From JAHJDS01 sp964569795 (lineage in GTDB: Bacteria > Desulfobacterota > Desulfarculia > Desulfarculales > JAHJDS01): DNA of 64,000 nt. Where the stretch lies: positions 62,001 to 126,000 of the forward strand of contig CAZMVB010000010.1 of the NCBI GenBank assembly GCA_964569795.1. Direction: 5' to 3'. The position numbers and the translations under genes were made by a program. Positions within the stretch are counted from its first letter, which is position 1; the number at the start of each line of letters is the position of its first letter. The notes beneath the pieces were generated by a model. It made no database searches. It was not told the origin of the DNA and saw only the letters and a program-made list of their open reading frames with translations. This document shows positions 32,032 to 43,200 of the stretch, piece after piece.

Positions 32032-33444
32032 TCAGGAATCGTCCCCCGGCTCGGCGGGCAGATAGACGGTGAACCGGGAGCCCTCACCCGGCTGGCTCTG
32101 GACCTCGATCCGGCCGTGGTGGGCCCTGACCACCGCCTGGACCAGGCTCAGCCCCAGCCCCAGGCCCTTTTGGGACCGGCTCTGATCGCCGCGATACAGG
32201 CGCTCGAAAATCCGCGTCAGGTCGTGGCCGGCGATGCCCGCGCCGTTGTCACTGACCTCGATCATCACTTCCGTTCCCGCAGGTGCGGACCGGAGCTCGA
32301 CTCGTCCACCCTCGGGGGAGTACTTGAGGGCGTTGTCGAGCAGATTGGCCAGGACCTGGCGGACCCGGCCCGGGTCGGCGGTCACGTACAGCCCCGGTGA
32401 CACCTCGGACGAGATCTCGATCCGCTTGTCCTCGGCCACGTACTGGTAGAGATCGATCACGTCGTCGATGACGGCCTTGACGTTGACCTTTTCGAGATTA
32501 AGTCTCATGGTGCCGGTCTCGGCCTCGGAGATGTCCATCAGGACGTCGAGCATGGTCACGATTCTTTCCGACTCCTCGGCGCAGTCCATCAGGGCCTCGC
32601 GAAGGGCACTCACGTCCGAGGCGGAGTCGAGGGCCGTCTCGATCACGGCCCGCTGCCGGGTGACCGGGGTCCTGAGGTCATGGGCCACGTTGTCCAGGGC
32701 GCCGCGCATCCCCGAAATCAGCAATTCGATCCGGGCCAGCATGCCGTTGAAGAGCCGGATCAGTTCATCGAGTTCGTCGCCCGTTCTCGCCGGCGGCACC
32801 CGCGAGTCCATCCGGCCCGTATCGACGCTGTGGATGGTGGCCACCAGGTCCCGAATCGGCCGCAGGGCCCGAAAGGCCAGAAAAGAACCGCCGGTGATGC
32901 CCAGCAGGATCAGGGCGACCATGATTTCGGCGAAGATACTCCGGAAACTCTCCAGGACCTCGGACCGCTCCTCGGAACTCTTGCCCACCTGCAACAGATA
33001 ACCGCCTGACAGGCGGCGGCCGACGATGTCGAGGACGTCTTCCTCGTTTCTGATCTTGAAACTCAGTCGGTGACCCCGAGCACGGGCGGACATCCGTTCT
33101 ATCCGGCGCAGATCGCCTTTATGCCAACCGGAGGGCAGGGTGGACCACAGGGTCCGATTATCGGGAGCGGCGACCCGGACGAAAAGGCCCACCCTCAGGT
33201 TGCCGTGGTCATCCTGGCGGACTTTCCTCAACAACCCCTCCAGGCCGCTCGTCCTGGCCCGGCGGGTGTAGTCGCTGATCCTGGCCCGGACCAGGCGGCT
33301 GTCGATTTCCTCGATGGCTGATGAAATCAGGTAGTGAGTCAGCAGGAACAGGAGCCCGGCCGAAACGATGAAGACCAACGAATACCACAGGGTCAGCCTG
33401 AAGCCGGTGGTCTTGAAAAACCGCCTACGAGGCCTTGAGGACAT
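32032..33444 (-). CDS. Sensor histidine kinase of the efflux locus
   Basis: A 470-residue HK: N-terminal membrane helix (LWYSLVFIVSAGLLFLLTHYLI), periplasmic domain (about 35-170), second membrane helix, HAMP (RPIRDLVATIHSVDTGRMDSRVP), HisKA with the phosphorylated His in LDNVAHDLRTPVTRQR, and a HATPase_c domain with N box (LLDNALKYSPEGG), G1 (EVSDNGAGIAG) and G2 (GLGLGLSLVQAVV). The LDN-AHDLRTP form is typical of copper/silver and cationic-stress sensors (CusS type). Starts 20 bases inside the response-regulator gene end, so the two are coupled. Confidence 0.93.
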   Translation of the reverse strand: MSSRPRRRFFKTTGFRLTLWYSLVFIVSAGLLFLLTHYLISSAIEEIDSRLVRARISDYTRRARTSGLEGLLRKVRQDDHGNLRVGLFVRVAAPDNRTLWSTLPSGWHKGDLRRIERMSARARGHRLSFKIRNEEDVLDIVGRRLSGGYLLQVGKSSEERSEVLESFRSIFAEIMVALILLGITGGSFLAFRALRPIRDLVATIHSVDTGRMDSRVPPARTGDELDELIRLFNGMLARIELLISGMRGALDNVAHDLRTPVTRQRAVIETALDSASDVSALREALMDCAEESERIVTMLDVLMDISEAETGTMRLNLEKVNVKAVIDDVIDLYQYVAEDKRIEISSEVSPGLYVTADPGRVRQVLANLLDNALKYSPEGGRVELRSAPAGTEVMIEVSDNGAGIAGHDLTRIFERLYRGDQSRSQKGLGLGLSLVQAVVRAHHGRIEVQSQPGEGSRFTVYLPAEPGDDS

Positions 33445-34099
33445 AGCCCACGCCTCGAATGGTGTGGATCAGCTTGCGCTCGAAGTCCCGGTCCACCTTG
33501 CTTCTCAGCCGGCAGACCAGGACGTCAACCACGTTCGTCTGGGGGTCGAAACTGTAGTCCCAGACGTGCTCCAGGATCATGGTCTTGGAAACGACCTTTT
33601 CGGCGTTGCGCATCAGGTATTCCAACAACGAGAACTCGCGGGGCTGCAGGTCGATCTTGTTTCCGGAACGGACCACCTCCCGTTTGAGAAGATCGACGGA
33701 CAGGTCCTCGAAGGCCAGACTGACCGGCTCGACCGTGCCCGAGGACCGTCTGATAAGGGCCTGAATCCGGGCCAGGAGTTCGGAAAAGGCAAAGGGCTTG
33801 GTCAGGTAGTCGTCGCCGCCGGTCTGCAGCCCCTTGACCCGGTCGTCCACGGTCCGCTTGGCGCTGAGGATGACCACCGGGGTGTTGATCTGGTGCCGTC
33901 TCAATTCCTGGATCAGACTCAGGCCGTCCAACCGGGGCAGCATCAGGTCGATCACGGCCGCGTCATAGGGCTCGGTCAGGGCCAGGCCGAGGCCCTCTCT
34001 CCCGTCCGCGGCGTGATCGACCGCGAAACCGGCTTGTTTCAGTCCCTGGACGATGAAGGCGGCGATCTTGTCGTCGTCCTCGACCAGTAACAGCCGCAT
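33425..34099 (-). CDS. OmpR-family response regulator of the efflux locus
   Basis: A 224-residue regulator: receiver domain with D8-D10 acidic cluster, phosphorylated D51 (AAVIDLMLPRLDG) and the conserved Lys in DDYLTKPFAFSELL, then a winged-helix DNA-binding domain (LQPREFSLLEYLMRNAEKVVSK, HIRGVGYVL-like end HTIRGVGYVLKAS). Together with the downstream kinase it forms a two-component system next to the RND genes, suggesting control of efflux by an envelope or metal stress. ATG at 34099 preceded by GGAGG. Gap to the RND gene end is 151 bases. Confidence 0.93.
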   Translation of the reverse strand: MRLLLVEDDDKIAAFIVQGLKQAGFAVDHAADGREGLGLALTEPYDAAVIDLMLPRLDGLSLIQELRRHQINTPVVILSAKRTVDDRVKGLQTGGDDYLTKPFAFSELLARIQALIRRSSGTVEPVSLAFEDLSVDLLKREVVRSGNKIDLQPREFSLLEYLMRNAEKVVSKTMILEHVWDYSFDPQTNVVDVLVCRLRSKVDRDFERKLIHTIRGVGYVLKAS

Positions 34100-34250
34100 C
34101 TTCAGGCCTCCTCTGGGCGTCGCTTCTCGTCGAAGCATCGGTCCTTGGCGTCCTAGGTGGTCAGCTTCCGTACTTATATCGCCCGGCCAGCCGATCGGCA
34201 AGGGCCTCGCGGCCAACGGCCACTGGAACCCGGGGGAAGTTGCCCCGAGG

Positions 34251-37200
34251 TCATCGCCCGGCCTTGGCGTCCCGGCCATGGCCGCCCAGGACCATCAACA
34301 GGGCGGGGAGCACGATCAGCACCAGGGGCAGTTGCACCAGGAGTCCCGAAATAATGGCTATGGCCAGGGGTTGCTGCATGGCCGCGCCCTGTCCCATACC
34401 CAGGGCCAGGGGCATCAGGGCCAGGATGAAGGCGAAGGTGGTCATGGCGATGGGCCGCATCCGATTTTTCCCGGCGGCGATCAGGCGGCTCAGGCCGTCG
34501 CTCTCGCCGCCCGAGTCAACATACTCCGAGTAATAAAAGATGGCCACCTCGGTCACGATCCCGACCACCATGGTCATGCCCATCATGGCGGTTATGTTCA
34601 GCTCGGTGCCGGTGACCAACAGGCCGATGAACACCGCCGCCATGGCCGTCAGGGTCGTCAGCAGCATGGCCACGGCCACCCGAAAGCTTTCGTAAAGAAA
34701 CAGCAGGAGCACGAACACCAGCACCACCGCCGAGCCGAACACGATCATCAGGCCCCGGAAGGCCAACTGCTGCTGGCGATACAGACCGCCCAATCGATAG
34801 TAAACCTGCCCGGGCAGGAGACCGGGCCGGCGCAGCACCTTTTTGACCTGGGCCACCGTGGAACCCAAGTCGCGGCCGCTGATCCGGGCGGTCACCGCCA
34901 CCATGCGCTTCAGGTCCTCGCGCATGATCTCGGCCTGGCCGGTGATCACCTGGAGCCGGGCCACCCTTTTCAGGGGGAACAGGTGCCCGTCCGGCGCCCG
35001 CAGGCGCAGGTTCTCGAGCCTCCTGATGCTGCCGCGCAGGTCGCTGGGTATCCAGACCCTCAGGCCCACCATCTTGGGTCCCCGCTGCACCCGGGTGGTG
35101 ACCACGCCGGTCAGATAGGCCTGGATGATGTTGGTGATCGCGTCCGGGGCCAGGCCCTCCAGCCTTGCCTTGTCCCGGTCCACCCGGATGGACAGCGAGT
35201 CGCCGGCCAGCACGATGCCGTTCCGGACGTCCACCACCCCGGGTATCCGAGCGATGGCCGCCGCCACCTTGGGGGCCAGACGGGACAGCAGGGCGCCGTT
35301 GTCGGAGAAGAGCTTGATCTCGATGGGCTGGGGCACGGCGGTCAGGTCGCCGATCAGGTCCTCCATGAGCTGGGCCATTTCAATGTCCAGCCCGGGCACC
35401 GAGTGCTGGACCCGGCGGCGCACCTCGGCCATGACGCGCCTGATGTCCCTCCGGGGCGGGGGCCTGAGGCGCACGAAAAAGTCGCCCGCATAGGCCTCGA
35501 TGAGACCGCCACCGAGTTGGAGGCCGGTGCGCCGCGAGTAGGTCTTCACCTCGGGTATCTTTCGCAGAATGGCCTCGACCTGCCTGACCAGCCGGTCGGT
35601 CTCCCTCAGGGAAGTCCCCGGTGCGGCCCGGTAGTCCAGGATGAACCCCCCCTCGTCCATGGGCGGCATGAAGCCCGAGCCGACGTGGCGATAGGCCAGC
35701 CAGCCGCCGACCAGCAGGGGCAGCACCGCCAGGAGCACGATCCACGGCCGCGCCAGCCCCCGGCCCATCAGGCCCCCGTACATCCGGTGAAACCACCGGG
35801 TCAGGCCGCCGCCCTCGGGCTGCTCCGCGTCCCGCTGGCGAAGCAGATGCGCCGCCAGGAGGGGAACCGCCAGCCAGGCCACGAAAAAGGAGATGGCCAG
35901 CCCCGCGGCCATGGTGATCGACAGGGCCTTGAAAAAGGCGCCCGTCACCCCGGAAAGGAAGGCCAGGGGGGCGAAGATGATGACCGTCGAGGCGGAAGAG
36001 CCCATCAGGGGGCGGGTGAACTCGTTGGCCGCGGTCAACACCAGACGGCGGTACTCCCCGCCCTGGCGCAGGCGTCGAACCACGTGCTCGATCATCACGA
36101 TGGCGTCATCGATGATCAGTCCCACCGCCGCGGCCATGCCCCCCAGGGTCATGATGTTGAAGCTCATCCCCAGCACCGACAGCAGCAGGATCGTGGCGGC
36201 CAGGACCATGGGCACGGTGAAGAAGGCGATCAGCGTCACCCGCCAGTTGCGCAGAAATACGAGGAGCACCAGGGAGGCCAGGATCACCCCGATGATCACC
36301 GCGTCGCGCACGCTGCCCGCCGAGGCCAAGACCAGCCGGCTCTGGTCGTACCAGTTGGCCACCTTGACGCCCCGGGGCAGGCGCTTTTCCAGTTGTTTCA
36401 GCCGGGCCGCCGCTTCACGGGCGATGCGCACCGTGTTGCCGCCGGGCTGTTGATAGACCTGGAACAATACCGCCTGGCGGCCGTCGGCCGTGACCCTGGT
36501 CCAGCGCGGCGCCTGGCCCCTGATGACCGTGGCCACGTCATCCAGTCGGACCACCCCGCCCGCGCCCGACCGGAGCACGGTTTGGCCGATCTGGGCGAAG
36601 CGGTTGAACTGGGTGTCCGAGACGACCAGGTACAGTTTGTTGTGCTCCTCGAGCCGTCCCACGGCGGTGATGACGTTGGCGGCCGACAGGGCCTTGGCCA
36701 CGTCGTCCAGGCTCAATCCGAAGGAGTCCAGGCGGGCCGGGTCAACCATGACCTGGTACTCGGCCACCGCTCCCCCCAGGACCCCCACCCGGGCCACTCC
36801 GTTCACGGCCGAAAGGACCGGCCGGATCTGGTACAGGGCGATGTCGCGCAGTTCCACCTGGGACAGGGTCGCCGAGGTCAGGCTGTAGCCCAGCACGGGA
36901 AAAACGGTGGGGTCCATCCGGCGCACCCGGAAGCGGGTGCCCGCGGGGAGGTGGGGCATCACCTGGTTGATCGCCGACTCCACCTGCAGCATGGCCTTGA
37001 CCATGTCCAGGCCCCAGGCGAAGTTGATGGAGATGTCCGCGCTGCCCCGGCTGGTGGTGCTGCGCACCCGGGTGACCCCGGGCACGGCCCGGACCGCCTC
37101 CTCCACCGGCCAGGTGACCTGAATGGCCATGCGCTCGGCCGGCCGGTCGCCCGCGTCCAGGTTCACCACCACCCGGGGGAAGCTGACCCGGGGAAACAGA

Positions 37201-37304
37201 CTCACCGGCAGGCTGAAGGAACGGACCGCCCCGGCCAGGGCAAAGGCGGTGAGCAGAAACAGGATCGAACGGCGATGGCCAAAGGCCCACTCGGCCAGTT
37301 TCAT
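34251..37304 (-). CDS. RND efflux pump, inner-membrane transporter
   Basis: A 1017-residue RND permease with 12 predicted membrane helices and two large periplasmic loops. The proton-relay Asp pair is seen in GLIIDDAIVMIEHVV, and the family N-terminus WAFGHRRSILFLLTAFALAG is followed by VSFPRVVVNLDAGDRPAERMA. It exchanges protons for export of drugs, metals or organic compounds. Length is typical of HAE1/CusA-type pumps. The start overlaps the adaptor stop (ATGA). The methionine clusters that mark Cu/Ag-specific CusA are not obvious, so substrate class is uncertain. Confidence 0.94.
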   Translation of the reverse strand: MKLAEWAFGHRRSILFLLTAFALAGAVRSFSLPVSLFPRVSFPRVVVNLDAGDRPAERMAIQVTWPVEEAVRAVPGVTRVRSTTSRGSADISINFAWGLDMVKAMLQVESAINQVMPHLPAGTRFRVRRMDPTVFPVLGYSLTSATLSQVELRDIALYQIRPVLSAVNGVARVGVLGGAVAEYQVMVDPARLDSFGLSLDDVAKALSAANVITAVGRLEEHNKLYLVVSDTQFNRFAQIGQTVLRSGAGGVVRLDDVATVIRGQAPRWTRVTADGRQAVLFQVYQQPGGNTVRIAREAAARLKQLEKRLPRGVKVANWYDQSRLVLASAGSVRDAVIIGVILASLVLLVFLRNWRVTLIAFFTVPMVLAATILLLSVLGMSFNIMTLGGMAAAVGLIIDDAIVMIEHVVRRLRQGGEYRRLVLTAANEFTRPLMGSSASTVIIFAPLAFLSGVTGAFFKALSITMAAGLAISFFVAWLAVPLLAAHLLRQRDAEQPEGGGLTRWFHRMYGGLMGRGLARPWIVLLAVLPLLVGGWLAYRHVGSGFMPPMDEGGFILDYRAAPGTSLRETDRLVRQVEAILRKIPEVKTYSRRTGLQLGGGLIEAYAGDFFVRLRPPPRRDIRRVMAEVRRRVQHSVPGLDIEMAQLMEDLIGDLTAVPQPIEIKLFSDNGALLSRLAPKVAAAIARIPGVVDVRNGIVLAGDSLSIRVDRDKARLEGLAPDAITNIIQAYLTGVVTTRVQRGPKMVGLRVWIPSDLRGSIRRLENLRLRAPDGHLFPLKRVARLQVITGQAEIMREDLKRMVAVTARISGRDLGSTVAQVKKVLRRPGLLPGQVYYRLGGLYRQQQLAFRGLMIVFGSAVVLVFVLLLFLYESFRVAVAMLLTTLTAMAAVFIGLLVTGTELNITAMMGMTMVVGIVTEVAIFYYSEYVDSGGESDGLSRLIAAGKNRMRPIAMTTFAFILALMPLALGMGQGAAMQQPLAIAIISGLLVQLPLVLIVLPALLMVLGGHGRDAKAGR

Positions 37305-38410
37305 GGCACCGTCTCCACCTTGACGGCCATGTGGTCGCTGACCTGGCTGTTGCCGACGACTATCACCGGCTGGCCTTCCGAGATTCCCGGTCCCACCACC
37401 TGAACCTGCCGCGAGTTTTCCAGACCCTTGCGCACCAGACAGCGGACCGCGCGGCCGGCCTTGACCGTGAAGATCTCGTGGCTGCCGTCCTGACAGGGCA
37501 ACACCGCGGCCGGCGGCACCCACAGGCCCTGTCGAGAGGCCACCACGAACCGGCCCTTGACGTATTCGTTCAGCCACAGGGACCGGTCCGCCCGGTCGGG
37601 TCGCACGTAAACGCTGACCAACCGGGTCCGGGGGTCCACCTGATGGGTTATCAGGCTCACCCTGCCCGAGACGGAGCGGACCGAGGCCTTGTCGATCGGC
37701 CACAGCCTTACCGGCTGGCCTATCCGCATCAGGCCGACGTCTTCGCGCTCGATGCCCAGACGCACCACCAGATCGGCGCGGCCGATGGTTTCGACCATCG
37801 TCTTGCCCGCCGGGACCAACTGGCCGGCCTGGACCATCACCCGGCTCACCACCCCGGGGGCCCGGGCGCGGATTATCCGGGGCCGGCCGGCGCCTTCCCG
37901 CTCGAGGCTCTTCAGGTTCAATTCCGCCGCGTTCAGGTTCCGCCTGGCCCGCAGCACCTGCTGGCGGGTCACCATGCCCAGTCTCATCTGCCGGCGCAGC
38001 AGGGCCAGTTCCTGCCGGGCCGAGTTTCGTTGGCTTCTGGCGTGGGCCAACCGTAAGGCGGTGGGGGGGCTGGGGGCCAGCTCGATCAGGGGGGAGCCGG
38101 CCCGGACCTCCTGGCCGGGGACGGTCAGGACCCGGCTGATGCGGGTCTCATAGGGCAGGCTGAACCGCCGCCCCTTGCCCTGGGCCGCCACCACGCTGCC
38201 GTAAGCGGTGAGGTGGGCGGCGATCCGGCCCCGCTTGATGGTGGCCACCCGGACGTGGGCCACCGGATCGGTCCCCTGGACCTGGTTCCGTGGGACGACG
38301 GGTCGGACCTCAGGAGCCCGGCTCTGGGCGTACCAGAATCCCAGGGCCGCGCCGGCGGCGACCAAGGCCAGGGAGGCCAGGCCCAGGCCGGTCCATACTC
38401 TCGCCTTCAC
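37301..38410 (-). CDS. RND efflux periplasmic adaptor (membrane fusion protein)
   Basis: A 369-residue HlyD/AcrA-like adaptor. An N-terminal membrane helix or signal anchor (LGLASLALVAAGAALGFWYA) is followed by a barrel-sandwich lipoyl half (SLPYETRISRVLTVPGQEVRAGSPL), an alpha-helical hairpin (about 120-170), the second half (RIIRARAPGVVSRVMVQAGQ) and beta-barrel/membrane-proximal domains. It links the RND pump to the TolC-type channel in the periplasm. It overlaps both neighbours by 4 bases (ATGA), so channel-adaptor-pump are one operon. Confidence 0.93.
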   Translation of the reverse strand: MKARVWTGLGLASLALVAAGAALGFWYAQSRAPEVRPVVPRNQVQGTDPVAHVRVATIKRGRIAAHLTAYGSVVAAQGKGRRFSLPYETRISRVLTVPGQEVRAGSPLIELAPSPPTALRLAHARSQRNSARQELALLRRQMRLGMVTRQQVLRARRNLNAAELNLKSLEREGAGRPRIIRARAPGVVSRVMVQAGQLVPAGKTMVETIGRADLVVRLGIEREDVGLMRIGQPVRLWPIDKASVRSVSGRVSLITHQVDPRTRLVSVYVRPDRADRSLWLNEYVKGRFVVASRQGLWVPPAAVLPCQDGSHEIFTVKAGRAVRCLVRKGLENSRQVQVVGPGISEGQPVIVVGNSQVSDHMAVKVETVP

Positions 38411-39807
38411 CGCCGTCCTCCTTGCTGCGGGCTCCGGGCCCGGGCCGCAGCCAGATTGTAAAAACCGCTGGCCAACTCGAGCGCGATCCGGCTGGCCGCG
38501 AGCTGCCCCTTCAACTTGATCACCTCCAGACGTTTTTGGGTCAACTGGTCGAGAATGCCGTTGTAGGCGACCCGGCTGATGAAATTTTTTTGGAGGGCCT
38601 GGCGGTAGTTTCGTTCAAGCCGTTCCAGGTTGCGCCGGGCGGCCAGGGCCGCGGCAACCTGCCGGTTCAGGTTGTTGATCGCGCCCAGAAACTGCGCCAC
38701 GTCAGACTTGGCCTGGGCCACCCGGTCCACGTACTCGTCAAAGAGCCTCTGCCGGGTGGCCCGCTCCTGGGCGATTTTGGCCTGGTTGCGGTCGAATATG
38801 GGCAGGCTGATGCTGATGGCAAAGCCGGTGGTGACCAGATGGCTGGTGTCACTGATCCTGGTCAGCCCCAGGTTGATCCGGGGGAACTGGTTCAGGACGG
38901 CGGCGTGCACCGCCGCCTCCTGACTGGCGTATCCCCGGCGCAGGGCCACCAGGTCCAGACGCCTCTTGGCCAGTCCCCGCAACAGCTGCGCCGCGGTCGG
39001 GGGCCGCAGTCGCCGGGGCAGTTTGATACCTCGCTGCAGGCGCACGGAGCCGGTCGGGGGCAGGCCCAATAGGCGCCGCAGCTTGAACCGATCCTGGTCT
39101 GCCTGCTTTTGGAGGGCCAGAAGCCGGCCGTGGGACTGGTCACGGAGGGCGGCCACGGCGGCCAGGTCACCCGCGGTCATGAGGTGCCTGGCAACCTCCC
39201 GGCGCACCAGGGCCAATCGACGGGTCAGACGCAGTTCGGCCTTTCGGACCAAGGCGATACGGGCCTCCAGGCTGGCCAGGTGGTAAACCAACCGCTTGGC
39301 GGCCATGGCCGTCTGCCACTCTTGCCAGGCCACCTCCAGATCTATCGCCTGCAAGTGGCCCTTGGCTTTTGCCCGGCGGGCCCCACTGGTAATGAGCCGA
39401 GCCACGTCCCAGTTCAGGTTGAACCCGAAGGCGGTCGTCGTATCCAGCATCTGACCACCGGTGGGCACGTCCATGGAAAAACCCAGTTGGGGGTTGGGCA
39501 ACAGTCCGGCCTGGGTCAGTTGGGCCCGGGCCACCCGGTGTCGGTCCCGCTGGGCCCGCAAGGCGGGGTTGAGCAGCACGGCCAGAACCGCCGCCTCATC
39601 AGGCGAAAGACCGTCTTTCAGGTCGATTGACAGGGGCGGCAGCAGGGGATGCCTCAGTTCCATGGCCTGCACCCGGAGCACCTTACCCGGCGGCGGACGC
39701 AGGGCCTGCTCCACCGCTGAAGGCGTCAGCGGCCGGGGCCGGTAGCTCTGACAGCCGGCCAGGCCCAGGAGCAACAGGGAGACGTTAATGGCGATGACAG
39801 TCTTCAT
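38407..39807 (-). CDS. TolC-type outer membrane efflux lipoprotein
   Basis: A 466-residue outer-membrane factor with a lipoprotein signal peptide (LLLLGLAGC, lipidated Cys19 region). The two long TolC helical hairpins with internal duplication are seen as LSPDEAAVLAVLLNPALRAQRD ... and AVLNQFPRINLGLTRISD. It forms the trimeric exit duct of the tripartite pump. First gene of the operon; the promoter should lie in 39808-39960. ATG start. Confidence 0.92.
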   Translation of the reverse strand: MKTVIAINVSLLLLGLAGCQSYRPRPLTPSAVEQALRPPPGKVLRVQAMELRHPLLPPLSIDLKDGLSPDEAAVLAVLLNPALRAQRDRHRVARAQLTQAGLLPNPQLGFSMDVPTGGQMLDTTTAFGFNLNWDVARLITSGARRAKAKGHLQAIDLEVAWQEWQTAMAAKRLVYHLASLEARIALVRKAELRLTRRLALVRREVARHLMTAGDLAAVAALRDQSHGRLLALQKQADQDRFKLRRLLGLPPTGSVRLQRGIKLPRRLRPPTAAQLLRGLAKRRLDLVALRRGYASQEAAVHAAVLNQFPRINLGLTRISDTSHLVTTGFAISISLPIFDRNQAKIAQERATRQRLFDEYVDRVAQAKSDVAQFLGAINNLNRQVAAALAARRNLERLERNYRQALQKNFISRVAYNGILDQLTQKRLEVIKLKGQLAASRIALELASGFYNLAAARARSPQQGGRR

Positions 39808-40250
39808 TTGTGCCAGATCTCGTTGAAGGGAACTCAGGGCCGGCCGTCATGAACGCCGACACCGGCCGAGCGCGCCAGGTTGGCGTACCGTCCCCTGATC
39901 ACCCGTCAGTTTGATTTGTCTTAGATACCCATCGAGAATGGCGGCAATCTTTCCCGATCATTACTTTTTTGAAAGGTTGATCCCTGGAGCGGATTGTCCC
40001 GGCCCCAGGTGATGTTTTATCGGAATTTGGTAATCGGTGAGGTCCTGCGGCCAACGGGTGACTCTTCCAGGTAGAAGAACCTGAACCCCATGGGGCCTCA
40101 GTCGAACTGGACTTTGCCTGCCCAGAAGTCAGGCACTCTGTTGCGAAAAGTCAATATATCGGCCCGCTCGCTTGAAGCTCCGAGTCCCGGGTTGGCTCAA
40201 GCCGGGTGAAAACCGGTCAGCCGGCCAAACGGCTTCACGCCGAGTTGAAC
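39808..40250. other. Intergenic region between the repeat protein end and the efflux operon
   Basis: 443 bases read on the minus strand as the 3' flank of the large repeat protein and the 5' flank of the efflux operon. CGCCA-GGT-TGGCG at about 39879-39891 can form a small hairpin, and an AT-rich part near 39905-39985 may contain the efflux promoter. CGGC-TTCAC-GCCG at 40230-40242 followed on the minus strand by TTT is a weak terminator candidate for the repeat protein gene. No gene is seen. Confidence 0.4.
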
Positions 40251-43200
40251 TTAAATGTCTTTACAGTCCACCAGCGTGTTCACCACAAGTGTCGCCTGGG
40301 TGTCGTTGTGAGCATATGTCCGGTAGCTACCGTTCACTCCCATGTCGGTCCACTCGGCCATGTTGCGAATGTATAGACTGTCTCCGGTGTCTCCATCAAC
40401 GACCACCGTGTTAGTGGTGTCGCACAGGCGCACTGCCTCCAGGGCACCGATGACCAGCGAATTGTCGCCGCTGCCGGTGATATCGATCCGCTCGATGTCG
40501 GTGATTTTTGTGCCGGCCCAGTCTTCAAGATCGAGCGTGACATCGGAGCCGGCTACCAGCAGGGTATCTACGCCGCTTCCCCCGTCCATCAGGCGGTCCA
40601 AGGAGCCATAATACAGCGTATCGTTACCGGCCCCGCCCCTGAGGACGTCCACACCGTCCGGGCCGCCGTCGAGGGTGTCATTGCCCAGGCCGCCGATGAG
40701 GATGTCGTCGCCGGCGGTGCCGAGCAGGACGTCATCGCCGGCGGTCCCCTGATGGGTCACCTGGCCGCGATAGTCTTGGCCAAACACCACGTAGCTCTGA
40801 CCGTATTGCCAGCCATTGGGGGCCCCATAGCCTCCGATGATCAGATCCCCATAGCCGTCACCATTCACGTCACCGGCGCCGCTGACGCTATAACCAGATT
40901 TGTCGTAGGCATTGATTCCGTTGAGGGCAAAGCCGTTGGTGCCGTCCAGCGAGGACAGGTCCAGGCTCGAGCTCCAGCCGCCGCCATGACCGAAAACCAC
41001 GTAGCTCTGACCGGAATCAGCGCCATTTGGATTGGCGAGGTAAGCTCCGACGATCAGGTCGGCATAGCCGTCACCGTCCAGGTCACCGGCATTGCTGACG
41101 CTGATACCGCAGCAGTCACCCCATCCGATTCCGTTGATCGCAAAGCCGTTGGCGCCGTCCAGCGAGGACAGGTCCAGGCTCGAGCCCCAGCCGCCGCTAC
41201 TGCCAAACACCACGTAGCCCTGACCGGACATATTACCGGCCTGCGGGTCGGCATAATGGGCCCCGATGATGAGGTCCGAATAGCCGTCACCATTCACGTC
41301 ACCGGCGCCACTGACGCTGATACCGGAATAGTCGCCGGTATTGATTCCGTTGATCGCAAAGCCGTTGGTGCCGTCCAGCGAGGACAGGTCCAGGCTCGCG
41401 GCCCAGCCGCCGCTGCTGCCGAAGACCACGTAGCTCTGACCGGAGGTTATGCCCTTCGGATCGGAATAAGGAGCCCCGATGATCAGGTCCCCATAGCCGT
41501 CACCATTCACGTCGCCGGCGCCACTGACGCTGATACCGGATTCGTCGCCGGCATTGATTCCATTGATGGCAAAGCCGTTGGTGCCGTCCAGCGAGGACAG
41601 GTCCAGGCTCGCGGCCCAGCCGCCGCTGCTACCAAACACCACGTAGCTCTGACCGGAGGCGGTGCCATTCTGGTTGGAATCATGGGCCCCGATGATCAGG
41701 TCCGAATAGCCGTCCCCATTCACGTCACCGGCATTGCTGACGCTGATACCGGATTCGTCGCCGGCATTTATTCCGTTGAGGGCAAAGCCGTTGGTGCCGT
41801 CCAGTGAGGACAGGTCTAGGCTCGCGGCCCAGCCGCCGCTGCCACCAAAGACCACGTAGCTCTGACCGGAGGCCGTGCCATTCTGGTTGGAACCAGGGGC
41901 CCCGATGATGAGGTCCCCATAGCCGTCCCCATTCACGTCACCGGCGCCACTGACGCTGTAACCGGATTCGTCGCCGGCATTTATTCCGTTGATCGCAAAG
42001 CCGTTGGTGCCGTCCAGCGAGGACAGGTCCAGGCTCGCGGCCCAGCCGCCGCTGCCGCCAAAGACCACGTAGCTCTGACCGGAGGATGTGCCATTCGGGT
42101 CGGCCCATAAGGCCCCGATGACGAGGTCCCCATAGCCGTCCCCATTCACGTCACCGGCGCCGCTGACGCTATAACCTGATCCGTCGCCGTAATTGATTCC
42201 TTTGAGCGCAAGGCCGTTGGTCCCGTCAAGGGAAGACAATTCGATCACGGGCGGCGATTCAGCGACATCCGTGATGTTGATGGTGAACTGCTCGTCGTAT
42301 GTCAGCCCGCCGCTGTCGGTCACCCGCACCGTCACGTCCTGGCTCGCCGACGACTCGTGATCTAAAATTCCCGCAACCGTGAGTTCGCCGCTGTTCGGGT
42401 CAAGGGCGAACCGCCCGCCCGCGTCATCCAGCAACTGGAAGGTATGGACGTCGCCAACGTCCGGGTCCTCGGCCGTCACCACCCCCACCAGGGTGCCGAT
42501 CGCCGAGTTCTCGTCAACGCTGTCATTACTCAAGAACAGGTCTGTCGGCGCCTCGTTGACGTCGTTCACCGCGATTGTGAACACCTTGTCATACGTCAGG
42601 CCGCCGCCGTCGGTCACCCGCACCGTCAGGTCATGGCTGGCCGACGACTCGTAATCCAGGGCGCCCGCAACCGTGAGCTGGCCGCTGTTCGGGTCAAGGG
42701 CGAAACGCCCGCCAGCGTCATCCAGCAGTTGGAAGGTATGGACGTCGCCAACGTCCGGGTCCTCGGCCGTCACCACCCCCACCAGGGTGCCGATCGCCGA
42801 GTTCTCGTCAACGTTGTCACTGGTCAACAAGATGTCTGTCGGGGCGGTGTCGAACAGTAATTGCAGTTGAGTCCACTCACTCCAATTGGGACCGTCCGAG
42901 GCACGAACCAAAATTGGACCGATATTGCCGACTTGTCCCTCAGAAATAATTGATACTTGCGAAAGCTCCTTGCGGGAGATACCGATGATATCACCCTCCG
43001 GCACTACCGCGCCGTTATACATGATCGCGCCCAGCCCTGCGTCATCACGAAACTGGTAGCGAGTGGGGCTCTTGCCCTCCGGGTCGGTCACCGCGAACAG
43101 GCTGGAGGCACCCACCGCCACAGTCGGGGACACGGTCAGGGGTACCGCCTCGATTGTGGGCGCCTCGTTCACGTCCCTCACGAAAATGGGTACATAATCA

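Noticed and set aside
34053..37403. A 1116-codon open frame on the plus strand
   Set aside because: Antisense to the RND transporter; His/Gln/Gly-rich shadow typical of GC-rich coding strands.
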